DNA of 64,000 bases from Bacillus sp. Bos-x628 (GCF_040500475.1 NZ_CP159358.1:1488001-1552000), one strand, 5' to 3'; shown: positions 1-9,308, counted from the stretch's first letter. The notes: generated from the letters alone by a model not told the origin. Translations and numbers: made by a program.

Positions 1-2076
1 CATGAATTTGACAAAGGACCAACAGCACTTCGTCAATTCTTAACAGGGGATGCCTCTCTTGTCGATGCAAAAAACCGTCACAACTTTGAAAAGCCTGCCT
101 TCCCTATTGTGTCATCAAACGTTGATGTATCAAAGGAAAAACGATTAAGCGATTTAGTGAAAAAGCCGACTACATTGAAAGCTGGCGAAAAAAAGGAACC
201 CGGTATTTACCCTTACATCCTGCTTGATGTCAGCGGTGAGAAAGTCGCTGTATTCGGATTAACAACTGAAGACACAGCCATTACATCCAGCAGCGGACCA
301 AATATCAAATTTAACGATGCTTATCAGAAAGCAACAGATACAGTCAACACGATTCAAAAAGAAGAAAAAATCAATAAGATCATTGCCTTAACACACATTG
401 GCTATCACCGTGATCTTGAGCTTGCAAAAAAGGTAGACGGTATTGACTTAATTATTGGCGGACATACGCACACCCTTGTAAAAAAATTAAAAGTCGTCAA
501 TAAAAAAGAACCAACGATTGTCGCACAAGTAAAAGATTATGGACAATTTTTAGGAAAAGTTGACGTGGTCTTTAACAAAAAAGGTGTCGTTCAGCCAAAA
601 GAATCTTCTTTTCACCTCATGACGATTGATGACTCTGTCAAAGAAGATGCTGAAGCAAAAGCAATCCTTGACAAGTACAAGACCGATATTCACGATTTAA
701 AAACAGAGAAAATCGGTCAGACAGATGTCCTTTTAGATGGACAGCGTGAGCACGTTCGCGCAAAAGAAACAAATCTCGGTGACTTTATCGCCGACGGTAT
801 GCTAAAGAAAGCCAAAGAATCTTCAGGCGCTGATTTAGCCATTACGAACGGCGGCGGTATTCGAAGCAGTATTGAAAAGGGAGATATAACATTAGGTGAT
901 ATTTTGACCGTAATGCCTTTCGGAAACACGCTATATGTTGCTGATCTAAAAGGAAGCCAAATTAAAAAAGCACTCGAACAAGGCTTGTCTAGCATTGAGG
1001 AAGGCGGAGGCGCATTCCCTCATGTAGCTGGCATTGAATATACGTTTACACTGAGTAAACCATCTGGCAGCAGATTGATTGATGTGAAACTGAAAGATCA
1101 AAATGGCGGCCTGTCTAACATTGATGATCAGAAGACATACCGCGTGGCGACAAACGCATTTGTTGGCACAGGCGGTGATGGATACAGCGTCTTTACAGAA
1201 GCCTCTTACGGAGAAGACTTAGGCTATGTTGACTATGAAATCTTCAAAGAGCAAATTGAAAAAGCTAATGGCCGTATTTCACCAACCATTGACCATCGTG
1301 TGAAAGAGGTTTTCCTTCCTCATTCAAAAGGAAAAGGAGCCTATGACATTCAAGACGATGCGAAGTTTCAAATGTATGTACAACATACAAATAAAGCATT
1401 GCTCTATTTAGACAAAGCTCGTCATACCCAAAATATTCAATTATCTCTATCAAAAGCGCAAATCACCGAGCTCAAGAAAAGAAAACAAGATCCATACGTG
1501 ACCATCTATCATGATAGAGCCGGACTAGAATTACCGCTTACCAACCTGTCAGAGAAGAACGCCGATGTATGGATGGCGAAAACAGGCAAGGTGAAAAATG
1601 CACTGACAGACACATATGATTTCCATATCAAGCAAAATAAGAAAAGTGTCTCCACCTTTAAAGAGCCTGTCAAACTATCATTTACATTAGATGAGCCAGC
1701 AAAGGCGAAGAAACCTTCTATCTATTATGTCGATCGAGAGAAAAACCGCTTCTCTCAAACAAGTAACGGTTCCTTTAAAAACGGAGTTGTGACAGGTGAA
1801 ACGAATCACTTTAGTGAATACACTGTTTTAAATCAAAGTGAAGCTGTTGCAACTGTACCAGATCGAACTGGTGATCAGGGCGATACAAATACACCCAGTG
1901 GAAAGAATCCAAATCAAAATCAAAACGGAACGGATTTTCTAGGGGGTGCACTGCCCCATACAGCAACTATGATGTATACCGCTATGTTGATCGGCTTACT
2001 CATGCTAGCCTCAGGTGGTATCCTATATGACTATCAGCGCAACCGAGCAAGAAAAGGTGTCTCATCTAAACAATAG
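1..2076 (+). CDS. yfkN: YfkN-like 5'-nucleotidase / cyclic-nucleotide phosphodiesterase, sortase-anchored (5' partial)
   Basis: The reading frame is open from base 1, so the start lies outside the window. The first codons give HEFD, the end of the GNHEFD metallophosphatase motif. GGHTHT follows near codon 155, and then the C-terminal 5'-nucleotidase domain (NLGDFIADGM, TNGGGIRSS, MPFGNT). The C-terminus has an LPHTA sorting motif, a hydrophobic span and a basic tail, as expected for anchoring to the wall by a sortase. B. subtilis YfkN is a two-module secreted nucleotidase lying beside the tre genes, and the same neighbourhood is seen here. The visible part would be the second module. The TAG stop is inside the 22-bp repeat that marks the LXG insertion just downstream. 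Confidence 0.88.
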   Translation, partial: HEFDKGPTALRQFLTGDASLVDAKNRHNFEKPAFPIVSSNVDVSKEKRLSDLVKKPTTLKAGEKKEPGIYPYILLDVSGEKVAVFGLTTEDTAITSSSGPNIKFNDAYQKATDTVNTIQKEEKINKIIALTHIGYHRDLELAKKVDGIDLIIGGHTHTLVKKLKVVNKKEPTIVAQVKDYGQFLGKVDVVFNKKGVVQPKESSFHLMTIDDSVKEDAEAKAILDKYKTDIHDLKTEKIGQTDVLLDGQREHVRAKETNLGDFIADGMLKKAKESSGADLAITNGGGIRSSIEKGDITLGDILTVMPFGNTLYVADLKGSQIKKALEQGLSSIEEGGGAFPHVAGIEYTFTLSKPSGSRLIDVKLKDQNGGLSNIDDQKTYRVATNAFVGTGGDGYSVFTEASYGEDLGYVDYEIFKEQIEKANGRISPTIDHRVKEVFLPHSKGKGAYDIQDDAKFQMYVQHTNKALLYLDKARHTQNIQLSLSKAQITELKKRKQDPYVTIYHDRAGLELPLTNLSEKNADVWMAKTGKVKNALTDTYDFHIKQNKKSVSTFKEPVKLSFTLDEPAKAKKPSIYYVDREKNRFSQTSNGSFKNGVVTGETNHFSEYTVLNQSEAVATVPDRTGDQGDTNTPSGKNPNQNQNGTDFLGGALPHTATMMYTAMLIGLLMLASGGILYDYQRNRARKGVSSKQ

Positions 2077-2093
2077 ACAGAGCCTACGCTCTG
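2072..2093. repeat. 22-bp direct repeat, left copy flanking LXG cassette 1
   Basis: This 22-bp segment (AATAGACAGAGC followed by CTACGCTCTG) is repeated exactly at 4823-4844, on the other side of the LXG cassette. Only the right copy continues into the complementary half of a terminator stem. The left copy therefore looks like a duplicated half of the terminator formerly shared by yfkN and treR. Confidence 0.85.
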
Positions 2094-2193
2094 CTAGGTG
2101 CGTAGCAATCTTTTGATGAGGGACGGGACCATGTTATAGTAATTTCTTTTTCAAGCTGTCTTTCTGAACTGATACCATATATGTATCCGTTCA

Positions 2194-2335
2194 GTGTGTA
2201 GACACACTCTCGCATTCGTTATCCTATCTTTGCGCTGATGCTCATAAATGTTTCATTCGCTCCGCAGGCACAAGTAGCTCGGGTTTTCCTAGACTTCAAG
2301 GTCTTTCAATTCACGCTGAAAAGATGACAAAGACC
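2194..2335 (+). repeat. Dispersed noncoding repeat, copy A (truncated)
   Basis: The block shares ordered motifs with 45112-45287 (same strand) and 15301-15440 (opposite strand): GTGTAGACA, CTCGCATTCGTT, AATGTTTCA, TCGCTCCGCA, GCTCGGGT, CCTAGACTTCAA and GATGACAAAG. Copy A stops at GACAAAGACC and lacks the terminator hairpin and CAATCTG end seen in the other two copies. It lies between the LXG insertion boundary and the LXG promoter. Confidence 0.7.
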
Positions 2336-2443
2336 AATATACTATCAATTGAGAAGAAGAAATTGTTTATTATCGATTGAAGGTGACGAAAGAATGTGTT
2401 TTTTGTTGTTTTTGTTTCAAAGTAACTCTCAAAATATTTCCAA

Positions 2444-2472
2444 TTGATCTGATGAATTAGTAAACTTATACA
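2444..2472 (+). promoter_or_regulatory. Probable SigA promoter of LXG cassette 1
   Basis: TTGATC, a 17-base spacer and TATACA form a good SigA-type promoter. It ends about 30 bases before the presumed non-ATG start of the LXG gene. Assigned by eye. Confidence 0.5.
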
Positions 2473-2503
2473 TATACGTTTAAATGAAGGGCTGTGATTT
2501 CCC

Positions 2504-4093
2504 CTGAATAAAATACTTGATGCCAAAGCACTAACAAGCGCTATGGAAGAAAGAGCCAAGCACTATCAGGAACTCCGGGAACAAATGATAGATTTGAAGC
2601 ACGCATTACAAGGTGTAGCCAATCTCGGTGATGATTTCACGGGAAAAGGTGCCGACAATATTAAAAGTTTTTATCAAGAGCTTGCTGGAAATGTGGACAT
2701 GTTGATTAGCTTTATAGATAAACAAAAAGTCTTCCACGAAGGTGTTGCGGGTACACTTGAAGATGCCAATTTCGGCGGTGATACTTTTATTGATGAACAC
2801 TTTTTAGAAAATCAGGTAGAGATGGGGTTAAAAAACGCCAAAAGTATTGTATCTGATCAAAAGAAGGCACTGGAAACCATTTTTCAGGACATAGATGATC
2901 TCATCTCCCTTGATGTGTTTGATGATCAAATCTTTCATGAAAAGATAACGGATGCCGAAGACGAACGGAAAAAGACCGTAAAAGATTTAAACGAATTAGA
3001 CCAACATCTAAAAGATGAATATGCTTTATCAGAGACTGAAGAGCAGGCTACAATGGCATTGTACGCCGAAATGATGAATGCGACAAATGACGGAAAAACC
3101 ATTTCACCGATCAATTTTGATAAGAAAACGTATTAAAATAGCGAAATCTACAAGGCAAAAGACGATATTGAGAAGCAAACTTATGAATATTTGAAAATCA
3201 AAAAAGAACAAGAAGAAGCCCGCAAGATTGCGAAGGAACAAAAAGCATTGGCGAACCGTCCTTGGTATGAAAAAGCACTTGATGACGGCGGTATGCTTCT
3301 GAATGAACTGACCGGTGTGAACGACGCCAAACGAGCCGCAACAGGTTTTGATCCTGTGACAGGCAAGCATTTCACCGCAGGAGAGCGAGTCGCCGCAGGG
3401 GGAATGGCAGCGGCGGGCTACATCCCAATCGTCGGCTGGGCAGGGCGCATCTTCAAAGGCGGGAAAGCGATTTACAAAACCACCCAAGCCACTTCAGCCG
3501 CAATCAGGGCGATTGACATTTACAAAACGTCACAAAAGTCCTTTGGCGTACTAAAAACCTCGCAAAGAGGCTTATATGGTCTCACCGCCGCCAACGGATT
3601 CAGCGAAGCGATTACAGGTAGAGACATGTTTGGGAATAAAATTTCGAAAGAACAACAGGAAGCGAGTATGAATGCGACGCTGGGGATGCTTTTGCCGTTT
3701 GGGGCGAAAGGGTTTCATGGTAAGATGGGGGTTAAGGGTAAAGGAAATGCTGTCCCATACAAACAGGGTGGTGGTAGCAATCCTGATGATTTTGTAAACA
3801 TTCATTCCAGAAAACATATGTATGACCCTAGCAGACCATCAATCCCAAACAGGTCACAGTATGGAGAGAATGTAGATGTTGATAAGTTAAGACAAGTAAC
3901 GATAAGTAATCCAGATAAAGCTTATTCTAATTGGCCAAATCCTAATAATCCTAATACCCAAAGAATAACGAAGTATTATAAAGATTTTGATGGAAATATC
4001 AGTACGCCAGAAACTCCAACTGGAAGCCATAGAGTATTTGAAAATATTGATAATCCAGACAGAAGTTCTCATTTTCCATATGTTTCTAGATAA
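2504..4093 (+). pseudogene. LXG-domain T7SS polymorphic toxin, interrupted by an in-frame nonsense codon
   Basis: A single frame encodes about 529 residues: an LXG domain (about 1-220), a pre-toxin TG-like linker (LNELTGVNDAKRAATG onward) and a distinct C-terminal tip after MGVKG. TAA at 3134-3136 (codon 211) replaces the CAA (Gln) found at the same place in the copy at 19791-21551. All other codons stay in frame, so this is one substitution. The tip has KHMYDP, GSHRVF and SSHFPYV; the spaced KH, R and F residues could suit a BECR-type RNase, but this is a guess. Homologues begin with a M-K-[VI]-[LF]-[DE]-A-K pattern, so the start is probably CTG at 2504 behind GAAGGG, not ATG at 2543. Secretion would be through the Yuk/Ess type VII system, which is not in this window. 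Confidence 0.8.
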
Positions 4094-4114
4094 ATGTTTA
4101 AGGAAGTGATATTT

Positions 4115-4621
4115 TTGGATATTATGTTATACCATGCCTTTTTACCTGAAAACCATCAACATCATGTGCCATTTAAAGATATAATGGAAGATGGAATAAA
4201 AAGTACTACTCAATCAAATCATGTGTATGGTAATGGTGGGAGTATTCATTTGGAGATTACAGAACGGTTTAGACCAGTTGGAGCAGCGGATTGGATTGAC
4301 TTCAAAAACACTGTAAGGGCAAATATTACAAACCGATTTTCTAAGTCATTTTGCTTTCCTGTATTCACGAATAAAATTAAGGTGTTTAATAGTGAGATAT
4401 CATTAAATATTTACGACCAAGCATTCTATGAGGATTTAAAATATACTGACGAAGAAGCTTTGAATTTTGATACAGGTAAAAGTCTTGAATATTGGATTAA
4501 AGAGTATTGGCAGAGCATGGTGTCTTTGGAACAATATATTGAAAAAAAGCCATATAAAGAACCTGAGATTTTAATTTTTGAGGATGTACCCAGACAAATC
4601 ATCAAAGTATGTGAAAAGTAA
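4115..4621 (+). CDS. Putative immunity protein for the LXG toxin
   Basis: About 168 residues, acidic, with no signal peptide or membrane span, and no family recognised. It lies directly behind the LXG toxin, the usual place for the cognate cytoplasmic immunity protein. An ATG at 4094 touches the toxin stop codon but has no ribosome binding site. TTG at 4115 is preceded by AAGGAAG at 8 bases and is preferred. The next ATG is at 4124. The gene is intact although the toxin gene carries a stop codon, as expected if it still protects against related strains. Function is inferred from position only. Confidence 0.6.
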   Translation: MDIMLYHAFLPENHQHHVPFKDIMEDGIKSTTQSNHVYGNGGSIHLEITERFRPVGAADWIDFKNTVRANITNRFSKSFCFPVFTNKIKVFNSEISLNIYDQAFYEDLKYTDEEALNFDTGKSLEYWIKEYWQSMVSLEQYIEKKPYKEPEILIFEDVPRQIIKVCEK

Positions 4622-4663
4622 TATTCAACTTGATTGGATAAATGCCTTTCAAGGTTTTTTACT

Positions 4664-4756
4664 ATGTTTTACAAATGGGATTTTGAGTTAGACACCAAAC
4701 AATTGATTAGTTTAGAAGCAAGAGAGCTCATGATGATTGTAAACTGCTTTTCTTGA
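4664..4756 (+). pseudogene. Short orphan ORF, possible immunity-gene fragment
   Basis: A 30-codon ORF begins MFYKWDFELDTKQ and ends at TGA. Its composition is protein-like and it sits between the immunity gene and the right-hand insertion boundary. LXG loci often carry extra or broken immunity genes at this point. I do not recognise the family and see no clear ribosome binding site. It could be a remnant or chance. Confidence 0.3.
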
Positions 4757-4822
4757 TATAGACAACGAGAAAAACAGCCAATTCATTTTTATTCGCCTAT
4801 TTCTATACAAATTTACAAGCTA

Positions 4823-4854
4823 AATAGACAGAGCCTACGCTCTGTCTATTTTTT
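4823..4854. terminator. Bidirectional terminator of treR (formerly shared with yfkN); right 22-bp repeat copy
   Basis: AATAGACAGAGC pairs with GCTCTGTCTATT around a CTAC loop, followed by a T run. The treR stop codon (4835-4837) lies inside the loop, so the last TreR codons are encoded by the stem. Bases 4823-4844 are the second copy of the 22-bp direct repeat at 2072-2093. Confidence 0.85.
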
Positions 4855-5563
4855 CTCTTCTTGCAAAATCAACGAATCGAAACCGATCCAGCCGGTGCCG
4901 GCTTTCTGTGTATTGAAATAGACTCGTATCCTCCAAGAACACGTAATTTTTCACAACAACCACATGGTCCAATCCATTCAAATCAAGGTACTGTGCATCC
5001 TCTTCTGTATATGGCTCCACAACAAATTCCTTTTGAGCATAACTAATTGATACACCGAGTTCTCCTTCAATATACTCATAGATCGATCCTTCACAAATTT
5101 CCTTTGACAGTATCGGTACATGCTTTTGCAAAAAGTAATCCTTGTCTAAAATGACTTCTTCACCACTAATGTTGCGAGATCGAATGACTTCCCAGACTTC
5201 TTCTTGTTCATTTATTTTCAGCTGAGACTGAATATATGGAGCCGGTCTCTTTAATCCAAACTCATGAACAGTTGTGACTGTCTTCCGGCCAAGTGTCTGC
5301 GAGAGCTCTTTAAAGCTAACAAGACCTGAAACAGGGAACCGCATTTTTTCTCTATTCAGCAAAACAGACCCTTTTCCCCGGATTTTTTGAATATAGCCGT
5401 TTTGCACAAGAATGTTTAATGCCTTTCTTACGGTCTCTCGTGACGTGTCATACATCAAGGATAGCTCATGCTCTGATGGAAGGATTCCTTTATCCTGCCA
5501 TTCACCTTGTTCAATTCGTCGTGCGAGCTGATCATATATCGCTCGAAATTTATTCTCTTTCAT
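4835..5563 (-). CDS. treR: Trehalose operon repressor TreR (GntR/UTRA family)
   Basis: 242 residues. An N-terminal GntR winged helix covers about residues 1-72 (LPSEHELSLMYDTSRETVRKAL), followed by a UTRA ligand-binding domain. In B. subtilis TreR represses treP-treA-treR and responds to trehalose-6-phosphate. The gene is third in the operon, 19 bases after treA. Two copies of a candidate operator lie upstream of treP. The gene ends inside its own terminator hairpin. The match to TreR is supported by family, length and operon position. Confidence 0.93.
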   Translation of the reverse strand: MKENKFRAIYDQLARRIEQGEWQDKGILPSEHELSLMYDTSRETVRKALNILVQNGYIQKIRGKGSVLLNREKMRFPVSGLVSFKELSQTLGRKTVTTVHEFGLKRPAPYIQSQLKINEQEEVWEVIRSRNISGEEVILDKDYFLQKHVPILSKEICEGSIYEYIEGELGVSISYAQKEFVVEPYTEEDAQYLDLNGLDHVVVVKNYVFLEDTSLFQYTESRHRLDRFRFVDFARREKIDRA

Positions 5564-5582
5564 TTTCCCTCCGCTCCATTTT

Positions 5583-7283
5583 CTAGCGTTTGGTTAAATG
5601 ATAAACGATTGACTCATATGGACGCAACGTAAAGGCCTTTATCTCTTTGGGCACGTCATCATAATTGGATAAAAGCACGTGATGATTCATCTCTTCAACA
5701 GCCTGTTTCAACTCATCAGGAAGCGACCATTTCGCCTCTCCTGCATAAAAATGATTGATGACAAGCAGTTTCTCATTTTCTCCTTCTCTTATATAAGCAA
5801 AAATTTTCGGATCATCTGGCAGCAGCAAAGTGAAGCTGCCATACGTGATGACATCGTATTCTTTACGTAACCTACAAAGTGCTTGATAATGATAAAAAAT
5901 AGATTTCGGATCTTTTAATGAGGACTCGACAGTAAGATCGTTGTCTGCCGGCTCGATCCAAGGTGTCCCCGTTGAAAATCCACCATTCTTCTCGGATGTC
6001 CATTGCATTGGCGTCCGGGCATTATCTCTTGATTTAGCCTGTAAAATAGCCAGTGCCTCTTCCTCTGTTTTCCCTTTTTTAAGCATGACTTCGTACATAT
6101 TGAATGATTCCACATCACGATAAGAGGTCATATCCCGAAAAGTGGGATTCTTCATGCCGATTTCCTCACCTTGATAAATATATGGTGTCCCCTGCATCAG
6201 ATGAATAGTTGTAGCCAGCATCTTAGCCGATTGCTTATGATATGTGCCGTCATCTCCGTACCTTGATACGATGCGAGGCTGATCATGGTTGCACCAAAAT
6301 AGCGCATTCCAACCGCCACCCTCGTGCATTTTCGTCTGCCATTCAGACAGAATCGATTTCAGTGCGAGAAAATCAAATGGTGCAATGGCCCACTTTTCAC
6401 CATTTGGATAATCCACCTTCAAATGATGGAAGTTAAAGGTCATATCCAGTTCCTTTCGATCAGGTCGTGTGTACCGAATGCAGTCTGCTATATTGGTAGA
6501 AGACATCTCCCCAACCGTCATGCTATCGTATTTCGCAAACACCTCTTGATGCATTTCATGCAGGAATTCATGAATTCTTGGTCCATCTGTATAGTACATT
6601 CGCCCATCACCTTGCACTGACTGTCCGGCGTCATCTAAAAATCGTTGATCCTTTGAAATATTATTAATGACATCTAGCCGGAACCCATCAATCCCTTTTT
6701 CAAACCAAAAGTGCATAATGTCATATACTTGCTTTCGGACTTTTTCATTTTCCCAATTTAAATCGGCTTGTGTGACATCATATAAATGAAGGTAATAATC
6801 ACCGGTGGCTTCATCTCGTTCCCATGCTGGACCACCAAATTTCGATTGCCAATCATTCGGCGGAGAACCGTCCTCTTTTGGCTCCTTCCAAATATAAAAG
6901 TCCCGATAAGGGTTTTCCTTTGACTCGCGCGAGGCTTGAAACCATTCATGGAAAATAGACGTATGATTGACAGCAATGTCCATGATGACACGAATTCCTC
7001 GTTTATGTGCTTCTTTTAGCATGTGCTCAAAATCAGCCATTGTGCCGTACATCTCATGTAGTTTTTTGTAATTACTAATATCATAGCCATTATCGTATTG
7101 CGGAGACTCATACATTGGGGTCAGCCAAATACAGTCAGCTCCGAGCTCTCGTATATAGTCCAGCTTCTTGGTCACACCGTTAATATCACCTGTTCCAGAG
7201 CCAGTTGTATCTAGGAAACTCTTCGGATAAATTTGATAGACCACCGCTTTTTTCCACCATGGTTCATTTGTTTGTTGATGCAA
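5583..7283 (-). CDS. treA: Phospho-alpha-(1,1)-glucosidase (trehalose-6-phosphate hydrolase)
   Basis: 566 residues, a GH13 alpha-amylase-family enzyme. It cleaves trehalose-6-phosphate to glucose and glucose-6-phosphate in the cytoplasm. The (beta/alpha)8 barrel motifs are visible: DIAVNHTS, GFRLDVINN with the nucleophile Asp, VGEMSS with the acid Glu, and CNHDQPR with the third Asp. It is second in the operon, after the PTS permease TreP and before TreR. Length matches the family. ATG 7283 is retained. Confidence 0.95.
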   Translation of the reverse strand: MHQQTNEPWWKKAVVYQIYPKSFLDTTGSGTGDINGVTKKLDYIRELGADCIWLTPMYESPQYDNGYDISNYKKLHEMYGTMADFEHMLKEAHKRGIRVIMDIAVNHTSIFHEWFQASRESKENPYRDFYIWKEPKEDGSPPNDWQSKFGGPAWERDEATGDYYLHLYDVTQADLNWENEKVRKQVYDIMHFWFEKGIDGFRLDVINNISKDQRFLDDAGQSVQGDGRMYYTDGPRIHEFLHEMHQEVFAKYDSMTVGEMSSTNIADCIRYTRPDRKELDMTFNFHHLKVDYPNGEKWAIAPFDFLALKSILSEWQTKMHEGGGWNALFWCNHDQPRIVSRYGDDGTYHKQSAKMLATTIHLMQGTPYIYQGEEIGMKNPTFRDMTSYRDVESFNMYEVMLKKGKTEEEALAILQAKSRDNARTPMQWTSEKNGGFSTGTPWIEPADNDLTVESSLKDPKSIFYHYQALCRLRKEYDVITYGSFTLLLPDDPKIFAYIREGENEKLLVINHFYAGEAKWSLPDELKQAVEEMNHHVLLSNYDDVPKEIKAFTLRPYESIVYHLTKR

Positions 7284-7324
7284 ATTCTTTCACCACCACT
7301 TGTTATTATCATATGAAAAAAAGA

Positions 7325-8746
7325 TTAGGCTTCATCCTTTTTCCTCTTCAGTTTTGCGTATAAAAGGGTTCCAATGAATGGAACAATGAGGACAATGACC
7401 ATACCTATGGCAAATGCGCCCCAATATTTCGGGATAATAGAAAATATACCCGGAATGCCTCCGACCCCGACAGAGCTTGCTAACACACCTTGAGAGGCGA
7501 TGAACATGCCGGCTATTCCTGAGCTGATCATTGCAAATATAAATGGGAATCTGTAGCGCAGGTTAACACCAAACATAGCCGGTTCGGTAATGCCTAAATA
7601 TGCTGAAATGCTAGATGTAAGTGACAGTCCTTTTTGTTTTTCATCCTTTAGGACGAACATCATTGCAAGAGCAGCAGATCCTTGCGCAATATTCGATAAG
7701 GCGAGCATTGGCCAAAGGAACGTGCCGTGCAGCTTTGAATTAATCAATTGAATATCTACTGCTAGGAAAGTATGATGCATTCCTGTGATGACTAATGCCG
7801 CATATAATCCACCGTATAACAGGCCGCCAAGTGCCGCAAATTGCTGGAAGACCGCCACTAGTCCAGATGTCAAAACGTTTCCAAGCGCAAACGTAATCGG
7901 TCCGATGACGATAAAAGATAAAAAGCCGATCAATAAAAGTGTAATGGGGGCAACGACTAACAGTTGAATACTTTCTGGTGTCCGTTTTGTTAAGAATAAT
8001 TCAAGCTTTGTCAATAAATATGATGCGACTAATATGGGAAGAACTTGCCCCTGATAACCTACCTTTTGCACTTCGAGTCCGAATAAATGCCAAACTGGAA
8101 TATCACCAGACTTTTCAGCCGCTCCATATCCCCAAGCATTTAACAAGTCTGGATGAACGAGCATGAGTCCAAGTACCATTCCTAAAAGTGGATTTCCTCC
8201 AAAACGTTTCACGGCCGACCAACCAATTAATGCTGGCAAGAATGTAAAGGCAGTCCCTGCGATGAGATTGATCATATTCGCTAAATCAGCCCATGCCGGA
8301 TACACATCTACGATCGATTTTTGATCAAAGAAAATATCAGGAGCCGTTAATATGTTATTAATCCCCATTAATAAACCAGCTGTGACAATGGCAGGAAGAA
8401 TTGGAATAAAGATATCAGCAAGCGTTTTCACAGCACGTTGCAATGGATTTAATTTCTGATCAGAGACGCGTTTGACGTCCTCCTTTGTCGCTTCCCCAAT
8501 CCCCGTTTGTTTCACCATTTCAGCATATATCCGGTTCACTACACCTTGGCCGATGACCACTTGATATTGACCGTTTGCTGAGAATGAACCTTTGACTTCA
8601 TCAATTTGTTCTAGCGCTTTTTCGTCAACCTTTTCTTCATCCTTTAAGACAAACCGAAGCCTTGTGACACAATGTGTGGCTTGTTCAATATTTTCCTTGC
8701 CGCCGACGGCTTTCACAATCTGATCTGCTGCTGCCTGATAAGCCAT
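7325..8746 (-). CDS. treP: Trehalose-specific PTS permease, EIIBC component
   Basis: About 473 residues. The N-terminal EIIB domain carries the phospho-accepting Cys in THCVTRLRF. An EIIC membrane domain with about ten hydrophobic spans follows, with GITEPAMFGVNLRYRFPF typical of the sucrose/trehalose class. Trehalose is imported and phosphorylated to trehalose-6-phosphate for TreA; the EIIA must come from another system. ATG 8746 (MAYQAAADQ) follows GGAGGGG and is preferred over in-frame codons further upstream. It is the first gene of the operon, with two TreR-type palindromes and a cre upstream. Confidence 0.94.
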   Translation of the reverse strand: MAYQAAADQIVKAVGGKENIEQATHCVTRLRFVLKDEEKVDEKALEQIDEVKGSFSANGQYQVVIGQGVVNRIYAEMVKQTGIGEATKEDVKRVSDQKLNPLQRAVKTLADIFIPILPAIVTAGLLMGINNILTAPDIFFDQKSIVDVYPAWADLANMINLIAGTAFTFLPALIGWSAVKRFGGNPLLGMVLGLMLVHPDLLNAWGYGAAEKSGDIPVWHLFGLEVQKVGYQGQVLPILVASYLLTKLELFLTKRTPESIQLLVVAPITLLLIGFLSFIVIGPITFALGNVLTSGLVAVFQQFAALGGLLYGGLYAALVITGMHHTFLAVDIQLINSKLHGTFLWPMLALSNIAQGSAALAMMFVLKDEKQKGLSLTSSISAYLGITEPAMFGVNLRYRFPFIFAMISSGIAGMFIASQGVLASSVGVGGIPGIFSIIPKYWGAFAIGMVIVLIVPFIGTLLYAKLKRKKDEA

Positions 8747-8791
8747 GCTATCCCCTCCAAGATCGTTTTTATAAGAAAAAAGAACCAAAAC

Positions 8792-8836
8792 TTGTATATA
8801 CATGTTTAGCTATTATTTTATATTTGTATATACATG
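8792..8836 (-). promoter_or_regulatory. Tandem TreR-type operators upstream of treP
   Basis: TTGTATATACATG occurs twice on the plus strand, at 8792-8804 and 8824-8836, with starts 32 bases apart. Each is a near-palindrome around TATATA. The placement and sequence fit paired TreR operators of Bacillus tre operons. Confidence 0.65.
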
Positions 8837-8850
8837 TAGTCAACAATAAA

Positions 8851-8864
8851 ATATAGCGCTTACA
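8851..8864 (-). promoter_or_regulatory. Probable CcpA cre site of the tre operon
   Basis: The minus strand of this stretch is TGTAAGCGCTATAT, close to the cre consensus centred on GCGC. It lies just upstream of the TreR-type operators, as expected for catabolite repression of trehalose use. Confidence 0.55.
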
Positions 8865-8865
8865 T

Positions 8866-8896
8866 AAAAAGCTGCCTCTGTGTTGTCAGAAGGCAG
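8866..8896 (-). terminator. Terminator behind the DUF1992 remnant
   Basis: GCTGCCTCTG pairs with CAGAAGGCAGC, and the T run lies on the minus-strand side. It would end minus-strand transcripts entering from the DUF1992 pseudogene. Confidence 0.65.
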
Positions 8897-8910
8897 CGTG
8901 ACATTATTTT

Positions 8911-9234
8911 TTATTCTCTGTTCACTTTTTCATAGACCCTGTTTTTATAAAAGGAGGAGGCAGGACGTGCGAATGTTTGGCGCTTTGCAGTTAATTCATC
9001 AAGACGTTTTTGTTTTTCCTCACAAACGAGAGAGTGTTTTTCTCTTTCCTCTGAATCCATAGTCGTTAGCAAAACCTGCATTTTTCATGATTCGGTAGCC
9101 CATTCTCAATTCTTCGGGTACATAAGCGGCATCATCTTTCGGTAGCGGCTTTCCAAAGCCTGCTAGACCCTCAAATGCACCGTTTTCCATTGCTTTTTAA
9201 TCCGTTCTTCTGACAGTCTCTGCGCGAAATCCAT
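8911..9234 (-). pseudogene. DUF1992 (DnaJ-homologue-like) protein, frameshifted
   Basis: Reading the minus strand from ATG 9234 gives MDFAQRLSEERIKK, then a frame change in a short A run (about 9193-9200). It continues as AMENGAFEGLAGFGKPLP and ELRMGYRIMKNAGFA. A second change at about base 9061 restores MDSEEREKHSLVCEEKQ through NRVYEKVNRE and the TAA at 8911. Joined, these make about 107 residues resembling a short DUF1992 protein, including the GxGKPLP motif. Two single-base indels make it a likely pseudogene unless they are sequencing errors. A terminator hairpin remains downstream. Confidence 0.75.
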
Positions 9235-9276
9235 GACTCTGCCCCCCCTTTCCATTTTATTTGAGCATAGCAATAA

Positions 9277-9304
9277 AGCTGACTCTCATACAAGAGCCAG
9301 CTTT
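9277..9304 (-). terminator. Terminator downstream of the chemoreceptor gene
   Basis: AAAGCTG and CAGCTTT arms with CTCT/GAG pairing form a hairpin just beyond the MCP stop codon. Confidence 0.6.
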
Positions 9305-9308
9305 CCGG

